Shown here piece by piece: positions 1 through 8,807 of a stretch of 51,993 nt of DNA. Numbering within the stretch: position 1 is the first letter of the stretch; the number at the start of each line of letters is the position of its first letter. The position numbers and the translations under genes are program-made. The DNA comes from Alphaproteobacteria bacterium. Its GTDB lineage: Bacteria; Pseudomonadota; Alphaproteobacteria; Puniceispirillales; Puniceispirillaceae. The stretch lies in NCBI GenBank assembly GCA_016780775.1, contig JADHLI010000014.1, forward strand, positions 1 to 51,993, read 5' to 3'. The notes below the pieces were generated by a model. That model made no database searches. It was not told the origin of the DNA and saw only the letters and a list, made by a program, of their open reading frames with translations.

Positions 1-178
1 TAGATGGGTTGGTCAGGGTATAGATAAACCCTGCCGGAATATGTATAAATGGATGCCAGTCTGGTGGCCCAGCTTCAAGCAGGCATACAGAATATTTACC
101 ATCTTCGGATAGACGGTTAGCCAGAACACATCCCGCAGAACCAGCACCAACAATGATATAATCAAACTTTTCTGCCAT
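1..178 (-). CDS. GMC-family flavin oxidoreductase (choline/alcohol dehydrogenase-like), N-terminal fragment
   Basis: The 59 residues visible before the window edge begin [16 protein letters not shown]. They carry the N-terminal FAD-binding motif of the GMC family at residues 11-25 ([15 protein letters not shown]), followed by a conserved LLEAGP stretch. GMC enzymes oxidise alcohols, including choline, with bound FAD. The ATG ending at 176 is the only sensible start, and no signal peptide precedes it, so the protein is probably cytoplasmic. The gene reads out of the window and is divergent from the ketopantoate-reductase-like gene. The substrate cannot be told from this fragment; choline dehydrogenase (BetA) and other alcohol dehydrogenases share the motif. 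Confidence 0.85.
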   Translation of the reverse strand, partial: MAEKFDYIIVGAGSAGCVLANRLSEDGKYSVCLLEAGPPDWHPFIHIPAGFIYTLTNPS

Positions 179-303
179 CACCCTATGCCTATCTGCGAAA
201 TTGAAAAAAAGTCTCAGCCTCCAACGTCCAAATCTGGGCCGTATTTGTCAAGTAAGATTTACTGGAAAAAATATACAACAATACTGTAAAATTTAAATAA
301 ATT

Positions 304-333
304 TTTACATTTTCAGTTTTAGCGTTTTATAAT
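304..333 (+). promoter_or_regulatory. Candidate sigma-70 promoter for the ketopantoate-reductase-like gene
   Basis: A -35 box TTTACA (304-309) is followed by 18 nt and a perfect -10 box TATAAT (328-333). Transcription would start near 340. This places the upstream in-frame ATG at 339 at or before the transcript start and favours the ATG at 399 as the real start, leaving a leader of about 60 nt. It was found by reading only. Confidence 0.5.
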
Positions 334-398
334 TTGATATGTCTTTGGCTATTTCAAATGGTCAATTCCAAAAATATGTAAAAAGGGCGGATAGTGAG

Positions 399-1319
399 AT
401 GAAGATCGCAATCGCAGGAACAGGTGCAATGGGTTCTGTCTATGCTGCATTATTAAAGGATGCAGGGAATGAGGTATGGGCCGTTGATACATGGCAGGCG
501 CATGTCGAGGAGATCAACAAAAACGGCTTGCGCGTTGAAGGGGCTAGCGGCGACCGCACCGTATCAGACTTAAATGCAACGACCGATATTGCTGATGCAG
601 GTTTATGCGATCTGTATATTATCGCCACCAAAGCCGATGGCGTCGGTGCTGCAGCCCAAGAAATTTCGAAAATTATGGGCAAGGACAGCCTTATCCTAAC
701 TATCCAGAACGGGCTTGGCGCTGGTGAGCGCATTGCCCAATTCATCAGCACAGAAAATGTTCTTTTAGGGGTGGCTGAAGGGTTCGGCGCATCTATGAAG
801 GGCCCTGGCCATGCCCATCACAATTCTATGCGGCAAGTGCGGCTAGGCGAAATGGAAGGCGGGCTAACAGACCGGCTAAAGGCGGTAGAAAAAGTCTGGC
901 AAGAGGCCGGATTTAATGCAAACGCCTTTGGCGATATTCACCAGCTGATCTGGGAGAAATATATCTGCAATGTCTTTTTAAGTGCGCCTTGCACCGTATT
1001 TGACTGCCCTATTGGCGGTATTCTGGACAATCCAGACAGGCTAAACATTGCTCTGGGCTGTATGCGCGAAGCCTATCAGGCAGGTAAAGCAAGAGGCATT
1101 AATTTTTCTTTTGATGATCCAGATGATTATGCCATGAAATTTGCCCGAAATATGCCAGATGCCAGCCCGTCTATGCGCCTAGACCATCTGGCCAAACGAA
1201 AGTCTGAAATAGATGCCATTAACGGCATGGTGCCAGTGGTTAGCGCCGAGTTAGGTCTGAGCGCACCCTATAATGAAACACTATCGGCCGTCGTGCGCAA
1301 AATTGAGGCCAACTTTTAG
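399..1319 (+). CDS. Ketopantoate reductase family protein (PanE/ApbA)
   Basis: This 306-residue protein has the length and layout of ketopantoate reductases: an N-terminal Rossmann domain (GTGAMG at 7-12) and a helical C-terminal domain. Residues matching the family's active site are Lys78 (in TKAD), Asn104 (in QNG), Lys187 (in WEKYICN) and Glu270 (in SEIDAING). Characterised members use NADPH to reduce ketopantoate to pantoate for CoA synthesis, but many paralogues reduce other 2-oxo acids. No pantothenate gene lies nearby, so a role in 2-oxoacid metabolism is equally likely. An in-frame ATG at 339 would add 20 residues. I prefer 399 because the Rossmann strand starts there, AGGG-like purines lie about 10 nt upstream, and the candidate promoter ends near 340. 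Confidence 0.8.
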   Translation: MKIAIAGTGAMGSVYAALLKDAGNEVWAVDTWQAHVEEINKNGLRVEGASGDRTVSDLNATTDIADAGLCDLYIIATKADGVGAAAQEISKIMGKDSLILTIQNGLGAGERIAQFISTENVLLGVAEGFGASMKGPGHAHHNSMRQVRLGEMEGGLTDRLKAVEKVWQEAGFNANAFGDIHQLIWEKYICNVFLSAPCTVFDCPIGGILDNPDRLNIALGCMREAYQAGKARGINFSFDDPDDYAMKFARNMPDASPSMRLDHLAKRKSEIDAINGMVPVVSAELGLSAPYNETLSAVVRKIEANF

Positions 1320-1373
1320 GAATCAACTTTTGGCTTTCAATTTTAGGGGCCAGTAATTCGTTTTTAAAGGCTT

Positions 1374-3674
1374 TTATCTATTGGCCTTATCTATTTTGGG
1401 CGGCTGATGGGCGCTTACCTCTGGCAAGCCAGCCTCTGGTGCAATCGCTATTTCCACAAGGCAAGAATGTGCCGCTGGACCTTGCGCAAGGCGTGAGGTT
1501 GGCCTGTCTGGTGCTAGCACGTTCGGGTTGCCATGTTTGCATAAGCCCGGCCTGTTTGGATCGGGATCAAACCATGATCCTGTTGGCATCAAAACGACGC
1601 CTTGACGGATCGTATGGCTTAAGGTTACCCCAGCAAGAAGGGTGCCGCGCTGATTGAAAACGCGCACAATATCCCCTTCTTTAATCTGGCGGCTTTCTGC
1701 ATCATTCGGATTCAAGGTTACGACTTCCCGCCCCTTTATTTTTGCTGCCGCAGATACCGGTCCTTGATCAAGCTGGCTATGTAATTTTGTGCGCGGCTGA
1801 TGCGAAATAAGATGTAAAGGATAGGATGTGTCCTTTGCACCCAACCATTCCAGCGGGGCGCGCCAGACCGGATGGCCCGGACAATCCTCATACCCAAATC
1901 CCGCTACCGTTTCAGAATAAATCTCTATCTTGCCAGATGGTGTCTTTAAAGGATGCTGGTGGGGGTCTCTGCGAAAATCTTGAAAGAGTATTTCAGGGGT
2001 CTGACGCTCTGGCAATTTATGCCAACCTGCTTCACGGAAATCTGTATAGGACGGCATCTCAAAGCCTGATTTAGACAATCTCTGGCGGCTAACATCATAC
2101 AGCCATTGCTGCCATTCTTCGGCGCTGCGCCCTTCGGTAAAACGCTCTTCTACGTCGCATTTTCTGGCTAAATCGGCAAAGATCTCAAAATCATCACGCG
2201 CACCGGCAAAAGGGGCAATCGCTGGTTCCATCGAAATCATATAGTTATCTAACGGGGCAAAGCCTAAATCGCGGCGCTCCAGCGGCGTGGTCACGGGCAA
2301 GACAATATCAGCATGTTTGGCCAGCGCATTCCAGCACCATTCATGCACAATCACAGTTTCAGGTTTCTGCCATGCATCAACCAGACGGTTTAAATCCTGA
2401 TGATGGTGAAAGGGGTTGCCCCCTGCCCAATAAACCAGCTTTATATCCGGATAATGATAGTGGCCGCCATTATATTCAAACTCCGCCCCGGGCTCTAGCA
2501 GCATATCGGCAATACGGGCCACAGGAATAAAATGGCTGACCGAATTAATACCCTGCGGCAGGGCAGCAAAGGGAAGGCGTTCCAGATTATGACCAACCCT
2601 ATTTACCGCTGAATAGCCTAGCCCTATGCCACTGCCCGGAAGGCCTAGTTGCCCAAGCATCGCGGCGAGGACAATCCCTGCCCAAATAGGCTGCTCGCCA
2701 TAGGCTTGACGCGTTAACGACCAGCTCAGCGAAATCATTGTCGGGCGGCTGGCCATCTTGCGGGCAAGAGAAGTAATTGCCTGTGATGGTATTCCGCAGA
2801 TTGCAGATGCCCATTGCGGGGTTTTGGGCTGTCCATCTGCCTTGCCTGTCAAATACTCTGCAAAACGGGGGAAGCCTGTGCAATGGCTCGCCAAAAACGC
2901 TTTATTATGCAGCCCTTCTTCTAGCAGAACATAACATAAGCCTAGAATAAGAGCGGTATCTGTATTTGGCCGAATAGCCATCCATTCTGCGCCCAAATCA
3001 GTCAGCATATCTTCTTGCAAAGGCGAGATATTAACAAACTCAATACCTGCTTGATGCGCTTCTAATACGCGCTGCCGCTGAATATGTTTACCCGTACCCC
3101 CTTGATTAATTTGTCCATTTTTTAGGGGCACCCCACCAAAACCAACAAACAGACTACCGTCACGGATTATCGATTCCCAACTGGTCTGGTTGTAAATGAA
3201 GCCTCTGAAATCGCCTAGAACATGCGGGACAATTACTTCAGCGGCAGCAAAACTGTAAGTATTAACAGATTTTGTATAGCCGCCAATACAATTTAAAAAC
3301 CGGTGTATTTGGCTCTGAGCATGATGAAAACGCCCCGCACTTGCCCAGCCATAACAACCCGCGAAAATGGCCTGATTGCCATAATCGGTGCGCACGCGGT
3401 TAAGCTCACCTGCGACCAAATCAAGGGCCGTCTGCCAGTCAATTTCAACAAAGCTATCCTGCCCACGCTTTCCTGCCGGGATCAGGCCTTTGCGCTCTAG
3501 CCACCCTTTACGCACCATCGGGGCAGTAATCCTAGATGGCGCGTCTAGCACCCCCACAAATCCAGCCCCTATTGCAGACGGGTCTGGATCCTCTGAAAAA
3601 GGCCGCATTTCGGTAATGCGCCCCTTTTCAACTTGAGGGTGATAGGTACCCCAATGCGTAGTAGTCAGCCCCAT
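1374..3674 (-). CDS. Molybdopterin-dependent reductase, biotin sulfoxide/TMAO/DMSO reductase type
   Basis: A 766-residue molybdopterin oxidoreductase of the DMSO-reductase family, closest in pattern to BisC/TorA/TorZ. It starts MGLTTTHWGTY without a twin-arginine signal and without the N-terminal Cys cluster of the Fe-S-containing subfamilies, so a cytoplasmic BisC-like enzyme is likely. The motif CYGWASAGRFHHAQ (107-120) matches the active-site segment in which a serine, here Ser112, ligates molybdenum. The C-terminal third holds the molydopterin dinucleotide-binding domain (LISHQPRTKLHSQ, VLMPTGSWFDP). Such enzymes reduce S- or N-oxides such as methionine sulfoxide, biotin sulfoxide, DMSO or TMAO. 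It is the last gene of a minus-strand run, 15 nt after the aldehyde dehydrogenase. The actual substrate is not determined. Confidence 0.85.
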   Translation of the reverse strand: MGLTTTHWGTYHPQVEKGRITEMRPFSEDPDPSAIGAGFVGVLDAPSRITAPMVRKGWLERKGLIPAGKRGQDSFVEIDWQTALDLVAGELNRVRTDYGNQAIFAGCYGWASAGRFHHAQSQIHRFLNCIGGYTKSVNTYSFAAAEVIVPHVLGDFRGFIYNQTSWESIIRDGSLFVGFGGVPLKNGQINQGGTGKHIQRQRVLEAHQAGIEFVNISPLQEDMLTDLGAEWMAIRPNTDTALILGLCYVLLEEGLHNKAFLASHCTGFPRFAEYLTGKADGQPKTPQWASAICGIPSQAITSLARKMASRPTMISLSWSLTRQAYGEQPIWAGIVLAAMLGQLGLPGSGIGLGYSAVNRVGHNLERLPFAALPQGINSVSHFIPVARIADMLLEPGAEFEYNGGHYHYPDIKLVYWAGGNPFHHHQDLNRLVDAWQKPETVIVHEWCWNALAKHADIVLPVTTPLERRDLGFAPLDNYMISMEPAIAPFAGARDDFEIFADLARKCDVEERFTEGRSAEEWQQWLYDVSRQRLSKSGFEMPSYTDFREAGWHKLPERQTPEILFQDFRRDPHQHPLKTPSGKIEIYSETVAGFGYEDCPGHPVWRAPLEWLGAKDTSYPLHLISHQPRTKLHSQLDQGPVSAAAKIKGREVVTLNPNDAESRQIKEGDIVRVFNQRGTLLAGVTLSHTIRQGVVLMPTGSWFDPDPNRPGLCKHGNPNVLAPDRPTSRLAQGPAAHSCLVEIAIAPEAGLPEVSAHQPPKIDKANR

Positions 3675-3689
3675 TTTGACGCCTTATTA

Positions 3690-5165
3690 TTATTTCATGA
3701 TGAACGGATTAGCCGCGCTCGTCTCGGTTGCAATCCAAACAGATTTTTGTTGCAGATAAGCCATAATAGCTTGCTGGCCATTTTCGCGGCCAAGCCCGCT
3801 GCGCTTATATCCCCCAAATGGCGTCATATAGCTAACCACCCGATAGGTATTGACCCAAACGGTGCCAGCACGAAGCCGCTCTGACATACGAATGGCGCGT
3901 CCCATATCAGAAGTCCAAACACCCGCTGCCAGACCAAAATCAATATCATTACCAATTTGCACAGCTTCTTCTTCATCCTCAAACGGGATTACGGAAAGCA
4001 CCGGGCCAAACACTTCTTCTTGCGCAATACGCATCTGGTTATTTACGCCTGTGAAAATAGTTGGCTCAACAAACTGTTTGCCCTTTGCGCCCTCCCCTGT
4101 ATAGGCGCCGCCCCCTAGCACACAATTTGCGCCTTCTGCTTTCGCAATATCCAGATAATCCATTACTTTTTGGAATTGCGGCGGTGTTGTAACAGGCCCA
4201 ACATGCGTATCCATAGACATCGGATCGCCTATCTTGGCCGTTTTCGCAACCTCTATCAGACGCGATACAAATTCATCATGCATACTGCGCTGAACCAGCA
4301 GGCGTGAGCCCGCAATACAGGTCTGACCAGTAGCTGCAAAAATACCTGATATCGCGCCCATTACAGCCGCTTCTCTATCTGCATCATCAAACACAATATT
4401 CGGGGATTTACCCCCAAGCTCCAGGGTTACAGGGATCAGCTTTTTCGCGCCATTTTCATAAATTTTCTGACCAGAAGCATCTGACCCTGTAAAGGCTATT
4501 TTCTCTACATCTGGATGTTCAACAAGCGGCGCGCCTACCTCTGCGCCATACCCTGTTACCACATTCACCACGCCATCTGGAAAGCCTGCTTCCTTAATCA
4601 GCGCCATCATCTCTACCGTTGAGGCAGAGGTAAATTCAGACGGTTTAATTACAGCTGTATTTCCGGCCGCAAGCGCAGGGGCCAGCTTGTAGGCCACCAG
4701 CAATAAAGGCGAATTCCACGGCGTGATAAGCCCAACAACGCCAAAGGGTTCATACCGCGTAAAATTAAACATATTCGGTTTGTCGGTTGGGATGACCGTA
4801 CCTTCGATCTTATCGGCAAGCCCACCAAAATAGCGGTACCATTCCCCAATATAGCGGGTTTGGCTACCCATCTCTGCCAGCAGCTTACCATTATCCTGCA
4901 CTTCCAGCTTGCCTAGCCTTTCTGCGTCACGTTCTAGCAATTCTGCCAGCTTGTTTAAAAGCTTGCCGCGATAGGTCGGGCTGCTGCGCCCCCAGCCATT
5001 TTCAAATGCCGCTTTGGCTGCCCCTACCGCTTTGTCTATATCAGCGGCATTGCCTTTGGCAATTTGTGCCCATACTTCACCTGTGTAGGGATTTTCACTA
5101 TCGAACCATTCACCGCTATCGGGATCTGTATATTCACCATTGATAAAATGTTGATATTTTTTCAT
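3690..5165 (-). CDS. NAD(P)-dependent aldehyde dehydrogenase
   Basis: A full-length 491-residue aldehyde dehydrogenase. It has the cofactor-binding PWNSPLL segment, the general-base glutamate in LELGGKSPN (Glu249) and the catalytic cysteine in GQTCIAG (Cys283). It oxidises an aldehyde to the acid with NAD(P)+ in the cytoplasm. I start at the ATG at 5165 because AGGAAAG (5171-5177) lies five bases upstream; an in-frame ATG at 5180 would add MRKEK and has no such site. The gene follows the alcohol dehydrogenase by 47 nt on the same strand, so the two probably take an alcohol to a carboxylic acid that the CoA-transferase of the same operon then activates. The substrate is unknown. Confidence 0.9.
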   Translation of the reverse strand: MKKYQHFINGEYTDPDSGEWFDSENPYTGEVWAQIAKGNAADIDKAVGAAKAAFENGWGRSSPTYRGKLLNKLAELLERDAERLGKLEVQDNGKLLAEMGSQTRYIGEWYRYFGGLADKIEGTVIPTDKPNMFNFTRYEPFGVVGLITPWNSPLLLVAYKLAPALAAGNTAVIKPSEFTSASTVEMMALIKEAGFPDGVVNVVTGYGAEVGAPLVEHPDVEKIAFTGSDASGQKIYENGAKKLIPVTLELGGKSPNIVFDDADREAAVMGAISGIFAATGQTCIAGSRLLVQRSMHDEFVSRLIEVAKTAKIGDPMSMDTHVGPVTTPPQFQKVMDYLDIAKAEGANCVLGGGAYTGEGAKGKQFVEPTIFTGVNNQMRIAQEEVFGPVLSVIPFEDEEEAVQIGNDIDFGLAAGVWTSDMGRAIRMSERLRAGTVWVNTYRVVSYMTPFGGYKRSGLGRENGQQAIMAYLQQKSVWIATETSAANPFIMK

Positions 5166-5212
5166 CTTTTCTTTCCTCATAACTAAAATAGTTTTCTAGA
5201 ACGCTATTTATT

Positions 5213-6286
5213 CTACAAGCCAGCTTGCGGGTTAAAAACAATCCTTCCTGTAACCTGCCCAGCTTGCAGAGCTTCTATTGCTTCATTAATTTCCGAGAGT
5301 GGGCGCACTTCTACTGGAATAGGTTTCAGCTTGCCGTTTTTATACATATCGATCACGGTGCGTAATTGTGACGCGTTACCCACATGGCTGCCGCGCACTG
5401 TCAGCGCTTTTTGTGGCAGCCAGATTTGCGGCATCGTAAAATCGCCGCCATGCTGGCCAACCACCACATAGCGCCCAGCTTTGGTTATAGCGGACACCGC
5501 CAGCGCACCTGTATCGCCGCTGCCAAAAGTGTCCAATACTGCAAATAGGCGGTTCTGGGTAATGTCTTTCAAGCTTTCATCTGCGTCATCGGCGCGGGCG
5601 TTCACACGCGCATCGGCGCCCATTTCCACGGCCGCATCTAGCTTAGTATCATCAATATCTACCGCGACAATATGGGCATACCCCATGGCACGCGCAATGG
5701 CGACAGCGTTTAAGCCTAACCCGCCTGCCCCTAAAATAGCCAGCCATTCATTATCACGCACCGGACCTAATTTTTCTAAGCCGTTAAATACCGTTAAGCC
5801 AGAACACGCATAAGGGGCTATCTCGGCTGCATCAAAGCCATCAATATCAATGACAAATTTTTCGTCCTCTACCACCACATGACTTGCAAAGCCACCATCC
5901 CGGTGTATCCCAATGATGCGCATAGAAGTGCAATCACTTTCCCTGTCTTCGGCGCAAGCAAGGCAGTTGCCGCAGCCAATCCATGGAAACACAACCACCT
6001 GTTGACCTACTTTCACACTGTTAACATCCCGGCCCACAGCTTCGATAACGCCAGCGATTTCATGTCCTAATGTAAGCGGCAATGTTGCTCCGCGCTGCGT
6101 GAATGTCAGCTTGCCCTTAGCGCCTAAATCCATAAATCCTTTTTTGATATGAAGGTCAGAATGACATAGGCCAGCAGCGGTAATTTTAACAAGAACCGCC
6201 TTTGCTGGTACGTCTGGAAGGGCGCGTTCCCGCCGTTCAAAAGGCTTTCCCCATTCCACCAGATCATAACTGCAACAAGTTGACAT
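5213..6286 (-). CDS. Zinc-dependent NAD alcohol dehydrogenase
   Basis: A 357-residue medium-chain alcohol dehydrogenase. Catalytic-zinc residues are Cys41 (GLCHSD) and His75-Glu76 (GHE). The structural zinc site is complete, with Cys105, Cys108, Cys111 and Cys119. The NAD-binding GAGGLGLNAV motif sits mid-protein. The start at 6286 has a strong ribosome-binding site (GGGGGAGGAG, 6291-6300); an upstream ATG at 6334 would read through that site and through a 15-bp tandem duplication. It lies between the acyl-CoA dehydrogenase and the aldehyde dehydrogenase in one minus-strand operon and probably supplies the aldehyde for the latter. It resembles secondary/allylic alcohol dehydrogenases, but the substrate is not shown. 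Confidence 0.9.
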   Translation of the reverse strand: MSTCCSYDLVEWGKPFERRERALPDVPAKAVLVKITAAGLCHSDLHIKKGFMDLGAKGKLTFTQRGATLPLTLGHEIAGVIEAVGRDVNSVKVGQQVVVFPWIGCGNCLACAEDRESDCTSMRIIGIHRDGGFASHVVVEDEKFVIDIDGFDAAEIAPYACSGLTVFNGLEKLGPVRDNEWLAILGAGGLGLNAVAIARAMGYAHIVAVDIDDTKLDAAVEMGADARVNARADDADESLKDITQNRLFAVLDTFGSGDTGALAVSAITKAGRYVVVGQHGGDFTMPQIWLPQKALTVRGSHVGNASQLRTVIDMYKNGKLKPIPVEVRPLSEINEAIEALQAGQVTGRIVFNPQAGL

Positions 6287-6297
6287 ATCGCTCCTCC

Positions 6298-6327
6298 CCC
6301 AGATATTTAGTGCCCAGATATTTAGTT
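6298..6327. repeat. 15-bp tandem duplication ahead of the alcohol dehydrogenase
   Basis: Two adjacent copies, cccagatatttagtg (6298-6312) and cccagatatttagtt (6313-6327), differ only at the last base. They sit directly upstream of the ribosome-binding site of the minus-strand alcohol dehydrogenase. This belongs to a set of short tandem duplications in the window. Confidence 0.9.
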
Positions 6328-6367
6328 TAGGCAAAACCCCACCCTGCTTGCAATAGGGCCAAGCGCA

Positions 6368-7525
6368 TTAGTAAGAACGCGGCATTTTTAAGACATGCTC
6401 GCCAATATAACTCAGAATAAGATTGGTTGATATCGGGGCGACTTGATATAAGCGTGCCTCTCTATATTTACGTTCTACATCATATTCACGGGCAAACCCA
6501 AATCCGCCATAGGTCTGGATACAGGCTTCTGCTGCTGCCCAAGATGCATCTGCTGCTTGCAATTTCGCTAGATTAGCTTCCTCACCTGGATTGCCGCCTT
6601 CTTCGTAAAGCTGCAAGGCTTTATCTAGCATCAATTCTGCTCCCCGCATCTTTGAATAGGCGCTAGCAATGGGAAATTGCACCCCCTGATTCTGGGCAAT
6701 GGGGCGGCCAAAAACCTCACGATCACAGCCATAATCTCGTGCTTTTTCAATAAACCATTTAGCATCGCCAATACATTCTGCGGCAATAAGCATTCGCTCA
6801 GCATTCATCCCACTTAAAATATATTTAAAGCCCTTGCCTTCCTCACCAATTAAGTTTTCAGCTGGCACTGGCATATCATCAAAAAATAATTGTGTTGTGG
6901 CATGGTTCATCATCGTCGGCACAGATGTAATGGTCAGCGTATCGCCGCGCACTTCCCGCATATCCACCAGCAACACAGACAGCCCATCTGTTTTGCGCCC
7001 CCCTGTCGGCACTGGGCTGGTACGCGCAAGCAACACCATCAGGTCAGAATATTCAGCACGGGAAGTCCAGATTTTCTGGCCATTGACAATAAATCTGTCG
7101 CCTTCCTGCTTGGCAGTAGTGCGCAGCGCACTCGTATCGGTGCCGCTACTAGGTTCGGTAACGCCAAAGGCTTGCAAGCGCAACTTACCCGCGGCGATAT
7201 CTGGCAGATATTTTTGTTTCTGCGCCTCACTGCCATGTCGCAAAATCGTCCCCATCGTATACATTTGCGCATGGCAAGCTGCCGCATTGCCGCCAGAGCG
7301 ATGAATTTCTTCTAAGATCGCCGCCCCTGCAGAAAGAGGCAAGCCCATCCCGCCATACGCCTCTGGTATAAGCGCGGCCAGATATCCTGCTTCGGTTAAC
7401 GCCTCAACAAAGGCAGAAGGATAGGCATCATCTGCGTCACATTCCTGCCAATAGCGACTTGCAAAATCGGCACAAAGCCTTTTTATGCCCGCACGAATTT
7501 CAGGGTGACCAAGCGGATAATCCAT
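6368..7525 (-). CDS. Acyl-CoA dehydrogenase
   Basis: A 385-residue acyl-CoA dehydrogenase with the usual N-terminal helical domain, the middle beta domain (FGVTEPSSGTDTS, FAD/substrate loop) and the C-terminal helical domain (TYGGFGFARE). It introduces a 2,3-double bond into an acyl-CoA and passes electrons to electron-transfer flavoprotein. The C-terminal segment reads LYQVAPISTNLI where short- and medium-chain enzymes usually have a catalytic glutamate in an (I/Y)EGT motif, so the base must lie elsewhere or the reaction differs. Its ATG shares one base with the stop of the upstream CoA-transferase gene (TAATG), which implies translational coupling and a shared pathway. The acyl substrate is unknown. 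Confidence 0.9.
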   Translation of the reverse strand: MDYPLGHPEIRAGIKRLCADFASRYWQECDADDAYPSAFVEALTEAGYLAALIPEAYGGMGLPLSAGAAILEEIHRSGGNAAACHAQMYTMGTILRHGSEAQKQKYLPDIAAGKLRLQAFGVTEPSSGTDTSALRTTAKQEGDRFIVNGQKIWTSRAEYSDLMVLLARTSPVPTGGRKTDGLSVLLVDMREVRGDTLTITSVPTMMNHATTQLFFDDMPVPAENLIGEEGKGFKYILSGMNAERMLIAAECIGDAKWFIEKARDYGCDREVFGRPIAQNQGVQFPIASAYSKMRGAELMLDKALQLYEEGGNPGEEANLAKLQAADASWAAAEACIQTYGGFGFAREYDVERKYREARLYQVAPISTNLILSYIGEHVLKMPRSY

Positions 7526-8652
7526 TAGCTAAATTCCTTGCGTATCATAGCACCATGCTCATCTAATACAGGGGCGCAGGTAACTGAACCCGCCGCACGC
7601 CGTACGGGTAAATCGGCAATATCAATAATTTTATCGCCCATCTGAACGGTACGATTTTGCAAAAATTCATGCTCCGAAACTTCCGCTACAGAATTCAGGC
7701 TAGCACAGGCGATGCGGGTATCTTCCAACATTTCGATAATGTCATCCTTATCATAGGCGGCAAAAGCGGCATTGATAATTTCAGCTAACGCCACACGGTT
7801 TTTATAGCGTTCAGGATTATGCTTATAGCGCGGGTCTTCTACCAGATCTGGCTGACGCAGCACCTGCAAACAAAAATCGCTCCATTCCCGGTCATTTTGG
7901 ATGGACAGCATAACTTGGCGTCCATCTTTGGACTGATAAGCGCCATAAGGGGCAACAAAACCATGCGTCAAACCATAGCGCTGCGGTGCAACATCTGAAT
8001 AGCGATAACCAAGCAGCGCCATATTCATCCAGTCTGTCATCACATCAAACATATTCACCTCTAGATCTACCCCCTTGCCAGTACGGTGGCGTTGATGCAA
8101 GGCACGCAAAATAGCTGAAAAAGCTGTTAAACCTGTTGATAAATCTGTCATAGAAATGCCGACCCGAACCGGCTCTTCTGGCGTGCCGGTAACAGCGACA
8201 ACCCCGCTTTCTGCCTGCACCAGAAAATCATAGGCTTTTTTGCGGCCTGCCTTGCCATCGCGCCCATAACCAGAAAGCATACAGGTTATCAGCCCGGGGT
8301 TAGCTTTGCGCAACTGCGCGCCAATTAGCCCATAACGTTCCATTGCACCGGGCGCAAGATTGCTAAGCAACACATCTGCCTTTGCCGCCATATTTTGCAA
8401 CAGCGCCATATCCTCATCAGACTTAATATCCAAACAGATAGATTCCTTACCCCTGTTCAGCCAGATAAAAATAGCGCTCTCGCCTTCTGCCCAGCGGTCA
8501 TAGATACGTGCAAAATCACCCCCCGGACGCTCAATTTTTATGACCCGCGCCCCTGCATCTGCAAGCAGCATCCCGCAATAGGGGCCAGCAACGGCCTGTT
8601 CAACCGAAATGACGGTTATGCCTCCAAGCTCATTTTCTAGTCCTGTGACCAC
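7525..8652 (-). CDS. CaiB/BaiF-type (class III) CoA-transferase
   Basis: A 375-residue family III CoA-transferase. The N-terminal segment has VAGPYCGMLLADAGA and a KIERPGGD motif, and Asp in MTDLSTGL is the likely catalytic carboxylate that forms the acyl-anhydride intermediate. These enzymes move CoA between carboxylic acids, often from succinyl-CoA. The start is a GTG at 8652 (MVTGLENE); I found no in-frame ATG upstream, and the nearby ATG at 8660 is out of frame. It is the first gene of the minus-strand operon and overlaps the acyl-CoA dehydrogenase by one base. It probably activates the acid made by the downstream alcohol and aldehyde dehydrogenases. Confidence 0.9.
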   Translation of the reverse strand: MVTGLENELGGITVISVEQAVAGPYCGMLLADAGARVIKIERPGGDFARIYDRWAEGESAIFIWLNRGKESICLDIKSDEDMALLQNMAAKADVLLSNLAPGAMERYGLIGAQLRKANPGLITCMLSGYGRDGKAGRKKAYDFLVQAESGVVAVTGTPEEPVRVGISMTDLSTGLTAFSAILRALHQRHRTGKGVDLEVNMFDVMTDWMNMALLGYRYSDVAPQRYGLTHGFVAPYGAYQSKDGRQVMLSIQNDREWSDFCLQVLRQPDLVEDPRYKHNPERYKNRVALAEIINAAFAAYDKDDIIEMLEDTRIACASLNSVAEVSEHEFLQNRTVQMGDKIIDIADLPVRRAAGSVTCAPVLDEHGAMIRKEFS

Positions 8653-8729
8653 GCTTTCATCCCCAATTTTATTTTCGGCTACCTATTTTTTAGCTTTATC
8701 TTTTAAATCATATTGGCGTTAGCAAAGGC

Positions 8730-8760
8730 TTGACAAGCATCATCAAAGGCTAATCATAAA
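8730..8760 (+). promoter_or_regulatory. Weak candidate promoter for the crotonase gene
   Basis: A perfect TTGACA (8730-8735) is followed 19 nt later by CATAAA (8755-8760), a four-of-six match to the -10 box. The spacing is long, so this is only a candidate. It lies in the 155-nt gap between the divergent CoA-transferase and crotonase genes. Confidence 0.3.
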
Positions 8761-8807
8761 AAACGGGAGAAAACCTCTCTCACCCTTTGAAAAAGAGCAC
8801 GAAAAAA

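Noticed and set aside
6834-7315. Plus-strand open frames of 141-156 codons opposite the acyl-CoA dehydrogenase
   Set aside because: Antisense to a conserved enzyme with intact motifs; no ribosome-binding site or family features.
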